Shown here: piece after piece, positions 18,767-28,500 of the stretch | Layout of the letters: each line of letters starts with the position of its first letter | How positions within the stretch are numbered: position 1 is the stretch's first letter | NCBI GenBank assembly: GCA_035445085.1 | Contig: DAOMQA010000004.1 | Span: 1-64,000 of the forward strand | Length of the DNA: 64,000 nt | DNA from: JBDHXE01 sp035445085 | GTDB lineage: Bacteria > Bacteroidota > Ignavibacteria > Kapaibacteriales > UBA2268 | Direction of reading: 5' to 3' | Made by a program: the position numbers and the translations under genes | Notes under the pieces: model-generated | The model's database searches: none | Told to the model about the DNA's origin: nothing | What the model saw: the letters and a program-made list of their open reading frames with translations, nothing else

Positions 18767-19363
18767 ATGAGTACAAATGCTTTGGCTTTAAATTTAGACT
18801 TCGAGTTAATAGATGAAATTATCGAGAGTAACAATACTAGAGCTGTCAACAAGTTTGTTAGGTCGCATCAATCTTTCGTTTTACATACTGCATTGAGGTA
18901 TTTAAAAGATTATGAAGATGCCGATGATATAACACAAGAGGTATTTATTACGGCGCTAGATAACTTAAGAAAATTTAATAGAAAAAGTTCAATTAAGACT
19001 TGGTTATATAAAATCACTGTTAACAAATGCAAAAACGAGCTTAGAAAGAAAAAATTTATATCATTTATTACATTAGGAACAAGTTCTAATAGTGAAGATG
19101 ATAATTACTTTGATATAGCTTCAGATGAACCCAAACCCGACAATATAATAGAGTTTAATGAAGTTGAAAAGATATTTGTCAGTGCTTATAATAAATTACC
19201 AGAAAAGCAACGAGAAACATTTATTCTTAGGTATTTCGATGATTTAAGCTACGAAGAAATATCTAGAATATCAGGAACTAGTATTGGCGGTTTAAAGGCA
19301 AATTATTTTCAAGCGGTACAAAAAATTGCCAATGAATTAAAAGTTTATTATGGAGGAAAGTAA
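18767..19363 (+). CDS. ECF-type RNA polymerase sigma factor
   Basis: The 198-residue protein has sigma region 2 (about 30-95), with LKDYEDADDITQEVFITALDNLRKF and KTWLYKITVNKC. A variable linker follows, then region 4 (about 140-195) with LPEKQRETFILRYFDDLSYEEISRISGTSIGGLKANYFQAVQKI. This is the two-domain ECF layout. It is followed after 2 bases by a membrane protein that is probably its anti-sigma factor. The regulon is unknown. The start is fixed by the family N-terminus. Its leader hairpin suggests control at termination or translation initiation. Confidence 0.94.
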   Translation: MSTNALALNLDFELIDEIIESNNTRAVNKFVRSHQSFVLHTALRYLKDYEDADDITQEVFITALDNLRKFNRKSSIKTWLYKITVNKCKNELRKKKFISFITLGTSSNSEDDNYFDIASDEPKPDNIIEFNEVEKIFVSAYNKLPEKQRETFILRYFDDLSYEEISRISGTSIGGLKANYFQAVQKIANELKVYYGGK

Positions 19364-19365
19364 TC

Positions 19366-20031
19366 ATGAGTGATGAATTATTACATCGTTTAGAAGAAAT
19401 GTTACCAGATTATTTATTTGGTAGCTTAAATCAAGAAGATAGATTATTCTTTGAATCCAATATTGAAAAATTCCCAGATTTGAAAAGTGAATTAGAACAA
19501 GCTGATGAAGTGTTTAAAAAATTTGATAAAATGAATTTTGAAAGACAATTAGATTATTCAGCTCGTAACATTTCAGTTAAGGTTATTAAAAAGAGAGAAG
19601 CTAAAGCTATGTATAGATACTCAAGTATGCAGTATTTATTGAGATATTTAGTTCCGTTTGCCTTGATAATAGGAGGAACGTATTTCTTTATGTTTAATCA
19701 AGGTGGAAAAAATGAAACCATTGCCTCCTCTACCACTAATAAAAATAATGATTCAATCTTCTCAAGCGAAAGCGTAATTTATCAGCTTTTAGAATATCCA
19801 CAAGAGATTTCTTCTAATTCAAATTTATCAAATGAGTTAGAATTAATTTATGATGAAGAAATTTTATTGGCATTTAGCGGGCAAGATAAAAATGATAATT
19901 TGGATAATATAGAAGTGTATGATAGTAACCTATATTCTGCCAATAAGGTAATCAATAATTTACAAAGTTTAGATGAAGATGAATTTCAAAATTTTATACA
20001 GGATTTACAACATGCTAATATCAAAGAATAG
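19366..20031 (+). CDS. probable membrane anti-sigma factor
   Basis: The 221-residue protein starts with an acidic helical segment (MLPDYLFGSLNQEDRLFFESNI) resembling anti-sigma N-terminal domains, but without a zinc-finger HxxxCxxC. One membrane helix lies at about 97-116 (YLVPFALIIGGTYFFMF), and the extracytoplasmic tail is acidic, rich in Asn and Ser. A strong GGAGG RBS lies in the 3' end of the sigma gene. The assignment rests on gene order (sigma, membrane protein, small periplasmic protein) and topology, not on a recognised family motif. Its 3' end overlaps the next gene by 20 bases. Confidence 0.65.
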   Translation: MSDELLHRLEEMLPDYLFGSLNQEDRLFFESNIEKFPDLKSELEQADEVFKKFDKMNFERQLDYSARNISVKVIKKREAKAMYRYSSMQYLLRYLVPFALIIGGTYFFMFNQGGKNETIASSTTNKNNDSIFSSESVIYQLLEYPQEISSNSNLSNELELIYDEEILLAFSGQDKNDNLDNIEVYDSNLYSANKVINNLQSLDEDEFQNFIQDLQHANIKE

Positions 20032-20473
20032 TTTAAGTTACATTGTGATATTTTTAATATTCTCTTTTTCGTTAGCTTTTGCGCAGCCTAACAATAAAAG
20101 GGCTGAAAAGGTACAAAAGTTAAAAAAAGAAAAACTTGTTGAGTTTATGAATTTAAGTGAAAGTGAATCTACAAAATTTTTAGCTAAGTATAATGAAGTA
20201 GAAAAAAACATAAGCAATAAACATAGTGCATTAAAGACGTTAAATGATGATTTAGAGCACGCCCTTAAAGAAAATAAAAGCAATAAGGAATTATCTGACT
20301 TATCAAATAAATTATTAAATGCTCATCATGAATACCAAGCGGCAATAAGCAATAGATTTGAGGAGTTTAAAAATATACTAAATGAAAAACAATTTGCACA
20401 ATACTTAGTATTTGAAAAGAAATTTCTAAAGAAAATAAGAGACGTGCTTAAAAAGAGAAGAGTAAAGAATTAA
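20012..20473 (+). CDS. small periplasmic helical protein, Spy/CpxP-like in character
   Basis: I place the start at the ATG at 20012 (MLISKNSLSY), which gives a signal peptide ending in AFAQ; an earlier in-frame ATG at 19973 would put 13 charged residues before it. The mature part of about 130 residues is highly charged and helical (KRAEKVQKLKKEKLVEFMNLSESESTKFL, NEKQFAQYLVFEKKF). This recalls the LTxxQ-type periplasmic chaperones and metal sensors often found next to ECF sigma operons. It overlaps the anti-sigma gene. A stress-sensing role is inferred from context. Confidence 0.65.
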   Translation: MLISKNSLSYIVIFLIFSFSLAFAQPNNKRAEKVQKLKKEKLVEFMNLSESESTKFLAKYNEVEKNISNKHSALKTLNDDLEHALKENKSNKELSDLSNKLLNAHHEYQAAISNRFEEFKNILNEKQFAQYLVFEKKFLKKIRDVLKKRRVKN

Positions 20474-20501
20474 GTAATATACTTCAGCTAAAAAAAATCT
20501 A

Positions 20502-20537
20502 AAGCTATCCTAATTATTAAAAAATTCTGGATAGCTT
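20502..20537 (-). terminator. terminator hairpin between convergent genes
   Basis: AAGCTATCC pairs with GGATAGCTT around an 18-base loop. On the minus strand it is followed closely by TTTTTTT, so it fits the LuxR-type gene best, although that stop is about 100 bases away. It may also serve the plus-strand gene. Confidence 0.55.
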
Positions 20538-20572
20538 GTTATAAAATTTATAACATCGCACCTTATAACTTC

Positions 20573-20602
20573 AAATAATATACTTATTCTTGGATATTTG
20601 CT
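20573..20602. repeat. 30-bp intergenic repeat, copy 1
   Basis: This 30-base sequence (begins AAATAATATACTTATTCTTG) recurs exactly at 29491-29520. It sits between convergent genes and has no promoter box downstream. Confidence 0.8.
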
Positions 20603-20641
20603 GAAATACTTAAAAGGAAGGAAGAGTGAGTTTAAATTATT

Positions 20642-21349
20642 TTACATTGCCCCAATTAAATCAAAAGCTTGCACAAACTTCATAATATCACTAATATTAT
20701 GTGCATCTATTTTGCAACGTATACTTTCTCTATGGGTTCTAATTGTATGAGGAGACGAAAAAAGAATATCTGAAATACTATCATTCGAATACCCTTCAGC
20801 GATTAGTTTAATTATTTCTTTTTCTTTCTTAGTCAAACTCATCAACTTGCGCCAAGATAAGCTATCCAATAAAACAATATCAAGAATTTTTGATACCTTA
20901 ACACCAAAAGTTCCTAAATCTTTTAAAGCATAAGCAACATTTAAGCTCTCGCCATGATTTATTATTTTTTTATTTGAAATATACCAATTACACTCTGATC
21001 TAAACTTAATATTTTGAAATGTAGTACAAATAGTAGATGTATCATTTATTAGTTCAAAATTATGATTTTGTTCAATTGCAAATTTGAAAACTTCTGGGTT
21101 AGCTATCTTAGCAACAAATGATACTGAATTGCTTTTGAAAAGTTCGAATTCATTTGCATCAAAAAGATTTTTAACAAGTTGGTTACCTTCAAGAAAGTTT
21201 TTAGATATTCTACAATTTGTGCAAACAAAAAATGGTAAATAGTCAATCACATACAAAAAAGATTGCGGATCATTATGGTACAAAACACCTAATTTATATG
21301 CAATATATTGGTTAGAACTCAATAGTTCGGTTTCAGTATAATACCCCAT
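20642..21349 (-). CDS. LuxR/GerE-type HTH transcriptional regulator
   Basis: The 235-residue protein has a C-terminal GerE-type helix-turn-helix (about 170-232): LTKKEKEIIKLIAEGYSNDSISDILFSSPHTIRTHRESIRCKI. The N-terminal 160 residues resemble a sensory PAS-like domain with several Cys (VCTNCRISKNFLEGNQ), but no family is certain and there is no receiver domain. It is a one-component regulator by architecture. It is divergent from the secreted beta-helix gene at 21490, with a 140-base shared control region holding a good promoter and an inverted repeat. Confidence 0.85.
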   Translation of the reverse strand: MGYYTETELLSSNQYIAYKLGVLYHNDPQSFLYVIDYLPFFVCTNCRISKNFLEGNQLVKNLFDANEFELFKSNSVSFVAKIANPEVFKFAIEQNHNFELINDTSTICTTFQNIKFRSECNWYISNKKIINHGESLNVAYALKDLGTFGVKVSKILDIVLLDSLSWRKLMSLTKKEKEIIKLIAEGYSNDSISDILFSSPHTIRTHRESIRCKIDAHNISDIMKFVQAFDLIGAM

Positions 21350-21371
21350 ATTTTATTTCCCCATATACTTG

Positions 21372-21401
21372 CAAATGTACAAAAATATTTAAATTTCACA
21401 A
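21372..21401 (-). promoter_or_regulatory. Bacteroidota-type promoter TTG-N19-TACATTTG for the LuxR-type gene
   Basis: On the minus strand, TTG (plus 21399-21401) is 19 bases from TACATTTG (plus 21372-21379). Both match the -33/-7 consensus, leaving a leader of roughly 20 bases before the ATG at 21349. Confidence 0.7.
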
Positions 21402-21406
21402 ATCAA

Positions 21407-21430
21407 AAAATACGCTTTTATACGTATTTT
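21407..21430. promoter_or_regulatory. inverted repeat in the divergent control region (possible operator)
   Basis: AAAATACG and CGTATTTT are separated by 8 bases, just upstream of the LuxR-type promoter and about 60 bases before the divergent gene. The position suits a regulator binding site; the binder is unknown. Confidence 0.4.
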
Positions 21431-21489
21431 CTAAAAAGATATAAAATGTTAATTTTACAATATTAAACATTCATTTTTAGGAATTTATT

Positions 21490-22557
21490 ATGAAGAATTA
21501 TTTCTTATTTATTGTTGCTTTGATATGTTCTATATATTGTGCATATTCCAAGCAGTATACTGTTTCTAATTATCCATATACTAAAGCACAGTTCAGTAAT
21601 TTGCAAACTACAATAGATTCGGCGGCGTCTGGCGACACCATCTATGTATCTGGTTCCCCAAATAATTATTCGAGTAACATAGTGATAAAGAAACCTATTC
21701 ATTTAATAGGTGAAGGATATAATAATACTAATAAATATAACTCGTTAACGCCGTCAGTATACTTGTATGCTGATAGCATTACTATTGAAGGATTTAATAT
21801 AAATTCTTTTAGTATTGGCTATGCTCCTAATGAGACTTATAAACCAATTACAAACATATCCATACGATTCAATAGAATATATATGATAAATCTTTATGGT
21901 TTAAGTCAATCTATAATTTATAATAATTATATTACAAATATAGTTTTCCACTCTACCACTACCACTGCCAATAATTCCATATTTGCAAATAATGTTTTAG
22001 GTCAGGTGAATTTCAGTACTTATGCGTATAATTTACTACTTGCCAATAATATTTTTCTTAAGCATGATGATTGTGCTCAGGTATTTTCATATTATGTTTC
22101 ATATAATAACTGTAACGGAAGTTCATACAACCTAATGCTTCAAAATAATATTTTTTATAGAGTAGAGCCACGTCCAGCTAATTATTCAAACTTTGTCAAT
22201 AATCTAACTTATGCAAGTGCTAATGATGCTTTACCTTATGGTAGCAATACTGGTATCAATAATCTTATTAACATCGACCCAAAATTCAAAAGCGCCAACA
22301 TAAACTTAACAATTAGCACTTTTTTAAACTATGACCTATCTTTAAGTGACGACTCACCATGTAAAAACGCTGGTACTGATTCAACAGATTTGGGGCTAAC
22401 AGGAGGTTACTATCCTTGGCCTATAAAATCAGATGGAAAATTAGATATAAGCGGCTGTCCACGTACCCCAACAATTGAACAATTTGACTTGTTACAGTTA
22501 GTGGTAGGTAAAGATGGTACTTTAAGATTTAACACACAAGTTATTAGAAAGAAGTAG
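21490..22557 (+). CDS. secreted right-handed beta-helix-like protein
   Basis: The 355-residue protein has a signal peptide (residues 1-20, ending AYSKQ). The N-terminal segment FSNLQTTIDSAASGDTIYVSG...IHLIGEGYN is typical of pectate-lyase-like or NosD-type right-handed beta-helices. Later turns such as NSIFANNVLGQVNF, LLLANNIFLKHDD and LMLQNNIFYRV repeat the N-N-I-F ladder. There is no T9SS sorting domain. The next gene starts 14 bases after the stop, so they are probably co-transcribed. Catalytic residues are not recognisable, so polysaccharide lyase activity cannot be claimed. Confidence 0.75.
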   Translation: MKNYFLFIVALICSIYCAYSKQYTVSNYPYTKAQFSNLQTTIDSAASGDTIYVSGSPNNYSSNIVIKKPIHLIGEGYNNTNKYNSLTPSVYLYADSITIEGFNINSFSIGYAPNETYKPITNISIRFNRIYMINLYGLSQSIIYNNYITNIVFHSTTTTANNSIFANNVLGQVNFSTYAYNLLLANNIFLKHDDCAQVFSYYVSYNNCNGSSYNLMLQNNIFYRVEPRPANYSNFVNNLTYASANDALPYGSNTGINNLINIDPKFKSANINLTISTFLNYDLSLSDDSPCKNAGTDSTDLGLTGGYYPWPIKSDGKLDISGCPRTPTIEQFDLLQLVVGKDGTLRFNTQVIRKK

Positions 22558-22571
22558 TTGAGAGTAAAGTT

Positions 22572-25500
22572 ATGAGCAAAAGTATTGTTGCTTTGATAGT
22601 TTATCTTGGAATATCACTTATACCATTATTCTCACAGAGTAATGCTTATATAGATTTGCATAAATTCTCAGCTTCCTATGGTAATGATATCATGGGATTA
22701 GTAATTCAGGATACTATACTTTATGGCATCTCAAAAACGGGAGGGAGTAGTAATAAGGGCGCTATTTTTAGTTTTAATATCAAAACTAATACTTTTATTA
22801 ATTTAAAGGATTTTGTTGGTGGCACAGATGATGGCGCCTATCCTTTCGATAACTTAATTATAAGTGGGAATTACTTATTCGGCTCAACTGCAATTGGAGG
22901 CAATACCAATAATGGTGTTCTTTATAAAATAAAACGAGACGGAAGTGATTACCAGGTTTTACACCATTACAACAGCCCTAATAGCCCAACTGGTGTAGGT
23001 GGAGTTTACTTTATTCTCGATAGTAATTATATCTACTTCACTTTTAGAGGCAGTGGTATTAATAATGAATATGGATATTTAGCAAAAGTTAAGGACGATG
23101 GAAGTGCTTATCAGCTACTCCATACGTTTAACCAATCAAACGATGGGAAATATGCAGAATCCCTTTTGAAAATTGGAGAATACATATATGGTGTAACTTT
23201 AACTGGAGGTAACAACAATGAAGGTACACTTTATAAAATCAAAAAGGATAGCACAAATTATTCTATAATTAAAAGTTTTGTTAATAGTTCATCTATAGGT
23301 TACACACCATCGTCAATTTTCAAAATAGGTAATTCAATTTTTGGAAAGAGTCGCTACTCTGATAATTTAGAGCAACATACAGGAGACTTAATATTCAAAA
23401 TCAATTCTGACGGTTCATCTTTTAGCATAATAAAATCTTTTTATGATAATACCATAACTTATAATTTTATTAATGGCTTTAAAGTTAATCAAAATGTAAT
23501 TTATACAACTTTAAATAAAAAAATTGGTGGTAATGTTAAACAAGTTTCGCTTATTAGAGTTAATTCAGATGGTAGTAATTATGCTAATTTAGGTACTTGG
23601 GTAAGGGATTCCGGACAGTATTCATTTTTAAACGGTTATGAATTTGCTAGTAATTCCATATTGGTATCTTTATCATCTTTGGATTCTAAAACTAATATTT
23701 TGCAGAAGATGGAGATTGATGCTAGTAATAAAAGTAATGTGTATAATTTTGCAGAGAATGATGAACTACAAGCAATACTTTATACATCTAAAGACTCCGT
23801 ATTTTACGGTATAAAGCATAATTATGAGACTTCTGATAATTATCTTTTTAGATATTCATTAATATCAAATCCAGAGTTAGATAACGTATCTATACTAAGC
23901 ATTACGAAACATTCTGCAGCACTAAATTGCCCTATTATTAGTAATGGAAATAGGAAAATCATTAATGCAGGGTATTGTATTAATAAAACAGGTAATCCTG
24001 ATACAAACGATATTGTTTATAATTTTTACAATAATGCATCTCAATCCTTTACTTCAATAATTGGCTATGTTAATAGACTTGATAAAAATACAACATATTA
24101 TATAAGAGCTTTTGCTTATAACGATATAGGTATAAGCTATAGCAAGCAAATTCAAATTACCACTCTTAATGATGAATTTATTACTCATTATGAAGTATTC
24201 CTTGATGAAGATATTGGGATAGGTAGTGGCAATCTAACTTCAACAGCCAATACAGATACAGTAAGATTAAATAATATCAATTTCTCTCTAAATTCAGTCA
24301 ATACAGGTTTTCATCAAATAAGTATAAGATTTAAAGATAACTTAAATCTATGGAGCAACAACCTGACAAGAACTGTGATGGTAAGAGCAGAACCTAATAA
24401 TTTACTAAATAATCCAGTAATTACAAAACTAGAATATTTCTTTGATGATGACCCTGGTATAAATAATGGCAAAGTACTACTATTCAATGAAAGGAGCGAT
24501 ACACTAACATTAACTAAGGCTATGTTTAATACAGATTCACTTAGTGCTGGGTTTCATCAAATTACATTGAGATTTATGGATACTTTAAATCTATGGAGCA
24601 ACAACCTGACAAGAACTGTGATGGTAAGAGCAGAACCTAATAATTTACTAAATAATCCAGTAATTACAAAACTAGAATATTTCTTTGATGATGACCCTGG
24701 TATAAATAATGGCAAAGTACTACTATTCAATGAAAGGAGCGATACACTAACATTAACTAAGGCTATGTTTAATACAGATTCACTTAGTGCTGGGTTTCAT
24801 CAAATTACATTGAGATTTATGGATACTTTAAATCTATGGAGCAATAACCTGACAAGAACTTTTATGGTAAGGGAAGAGCCTAATAATTTGTTAAATAATC
24901 CAGTAATTACAAAACTAGAATATTTCTTTGATGATGACCCAGGTATAGATAAAGGCAAATCATTCTTATTCAATGAAAGGAATGATACCTTGGCATTAAC
25001 TAAGGCTATGCTTAATACAGATTCACTTAGTGCTGGGTTTCATCAAATTACATTTAGATTTATGGATACTTTAAACCTATGGAGCAATAACCTGACAAGA
25101 ACTGTGATGGTAAGGGAAAGTAGTGATGAGGTTGATGCCAAGATTTCAGAGCTTGAATATTTTATTGGTAATGACCCTGGATTTGCACAAGGTGATATGT
25201 TTGATTTTCTAGATTCAACGATAATTAATCAAAAATTTATTTTACCAGTTCATAATTTACCTTTAGGTCCTAGCTATGCTACTGTAAGATTTAAAGATGA
25301 TAGGGGTGTTTGGTCACATAATCTAAGCAAACAAGTTACAATTTGTGAAATAGATGGGCCAGAAGCAAGTTTTAATTATATTGGGTTTGGGAATGAAATA
25401 ACTTTTATTGACTCATCTTATAAGACAATAAAGTGGCGATGGGATTTTGGAGATGGAACTATTGATAGTACAATAAATCCAAGGCACAAATATGCTAACG

Positions 25501-28500
25501 CAGGTATTTATAATGTTAAGCAAAGTGTTAATAATATCTGTGGCAAAGATTCTCTTATTACGCAAGTACAGATAAGTGGTATACAAGATATATCTCCTAA
25601 AAAGGGTGGAAATATTGGAAACGTAACAATCAGTATATATGGAGTCGGCTTTGCTGATACTACGATTGTGTATTTACAGGATTCAACTGAAAATGGATTA
25701 GAAAAAATTTATCCAGACACACTATATTTATCCAACAATGTGGCAAAAGCTAATTTTGATTTACTTGATAAGAGTATTGGTAAATATGATGTCAAAGTTG
25801 AAAAATTAAACGACCCATTCAAAAAAGATGATATTCTACCAGATATTTTTGAAATTGAACAAGGTATTAGACCAGATATTGAATTACAAGTAATTGGACC
25901 GCCAGTTATTCGAAGAGGAGTTCCTGCTAATTATTCATTAAATATTACTAATAAAGGGAATATAGATGCTAATAATTTTATTGTATGGCTAATGGTAGGT
26001 CCTGATACAAATGCCACTATCAAAATGAAATTCCCAGATGATTTACCCGGGAACTTTGAAGCTGATTCTACCATTCTAAACGATTCAGTACCAACTTTTT
26101 ATACTATCGATACTCTTAGAGGGAAACCATATTTAGCAAAAGCTACTGCTATTCTTATACCAAAATTAGCAGCTCGTTCAACAATAAATGATTTAAAATT
26201 CTCTATTACTTCCACTTCAGACAGTATTAGTGTTGCTGCTTATAATACACCTCCAGAGAATTTATTGTCTCTTGGCAGTAAAGTAAAGAAAGACAAAGAT
26301 AAATTACAAGATGCGAAAAAAGTAATTCAGGAATGTATTTTTGACCTTGTGGATATGGATGTGGATCCAATTAGCATAATACTTAACTTAATACCTGGCT
26401 ATGATGACATCAAAAGTTGCTTACAGACTAGCTATGAGGTTGCAACTGATTTTGATAATTATAAAGAAGCATTAAATGGCTCTACTATTGCAAAAGCTTA
26501 TTTGATTAAAAATCTAGTAACTTTACTCAAAGACTGTGCTTTATCTGCACTACAAATAATGTACCCTTATTCAACGCTTGTCCGTGCAGCAATTGTAATA
26601 ATAGATCACATGAATGAATTAGTTGAGGCATTTGAATGTGGTTGGGCAATAGGCGAAGAATTAAATGGCATGAAACAACAACCTATCACAATAAGAGCCT
26701 CTATGGACCCAAACGAAAAAATTGGACCTTCAAATATTCCAGGTATTAACTACGTTCAATCAAGCTCAACACTACCTTTTACAGTTATGTTCGAGAATGT
26801 TGATACAGCCGCATTAGCAGCACAAGAAGTTTTTATTTATGATACTCTCGATAAACAGCACCTTGATTTATCAACTTTTGAACTTACTTCTTTTAATTTT
26901 GCTGATAAGACTATTAATATTCCTCAAGGCTTACAACATTATTCTGTAGATGTAGATATGAGACCAGCGAAAGATTTGATTGTAAGAATTATTGGACAGC
27001 TTGATACAACAGCAGGAGTTGCTAAGTGGCATTATACTTCCTTCGACCCAAAGACTATGGATTTGACCGAAGATCCCCTTCTCGGTTTCCTTGCTCCTAA
27101 TCAAAGCCCTCCTGAAGGCGAAGGAAAGGTTAGTTACTTAGTGAAGCCTAAAGATAGTTTATCCAATGGTACTGTTATAAGAAATAAAGCCAAAATAGTT
27201 TTTGACGCAAATCAGCCAATACTTACTAATGAATGGAAAGTTACTATTGATGATACCAAACCTTATAGCACCATAAACAGTTTACCTCCAGTCATTTATG
27301 ATACTAATTTTACTGTAAGTTGGGGAGGAATAGACCCGTCTGGTTCAATTAAGGGATATAATATTTATGTTAAAGTGAATGATAATAGTTATACACCTTG
27401 GCTCGTTGGTACCAATGATACTAGTGGAGTATATAAGGGGCATTATGATTCCACCTATAAATTTTACTCTATTGCTTTTGATTATGCTGGAAATATAGAA
27501 GAAACAAAAGAAATTTATGATACTTATATAACTTTAAGGCAATTATTACCACCCCCATTAGTTTCACCTGAAGATTCGAGTTATCATATTGATATAAAAC
27601 CAACCTTTGTTTGGGATTCATCACATTATTCATTGAAATATCAATTACAATTATCTGATACTGTAAATTTTAGCAATTTGTTGATAGACAATCAGAATCT
27701 AATTGGATTATCTCATCAATATATAGATTCTTTACAATATAATAGAAGATACTATTGGAGAATGAGAACTATAAATGGAATCTTTAAAAGTTCTTGGTCG
27801 CCAATATTTAGTTTTACCACAATAGAGGAGCCAGTAAATATTCCTGATAGTTGGGTATTTTCTGATAGTACAGGCGTATCTGCCAACATTTTAATACCAA
27901 AAGCAATTATGCCAAAAGTAGGCGATAGATATATTGCGAAAGGCGATGCAATTGGGCTTTTCTTTACAAGAAATGATTCATTAATTTGTGCTGGATATGG
28001 CGTTTGGAATAGCCAAGACCTGAATATTACTGTATGGGGCGATAATCCTGTAACTTTAATTAAGGATGGTTTTTCATCAAATGAAGTTTATACATTTAGA
28101 GTATGGGACGCCCAACAAGCAAAAGTAAGAAAAGGTATAGTCGAATACGAATCTGGTGAACATTATTTTAACGATGGTTTATATAGCGTTCTAAAGAAGC
28201 TCTATACAAATGAAACTCAAAAGGTAATAGTTAATCAAGGTTGGAATTATATATCTTCATACATCATCCCTGAAAAGCCAGCCTTAGAAGAAGTACTACA
28301 TAACAACTCTAATAGTTTGTTGATTTTAAAAACAATAAAGGGGAAAACATATATTCCGCAATATGGAATTAATACAATTGGTGATTGGAAAACTATTGAG
28401 GCATATCAAGGATATTTTACTCAATCAGATACTATACTTATTAATGGAGAAGTTGTGATCCCTGAAACTACACCAATAATTTTAAATACTGGTTGGTCAT

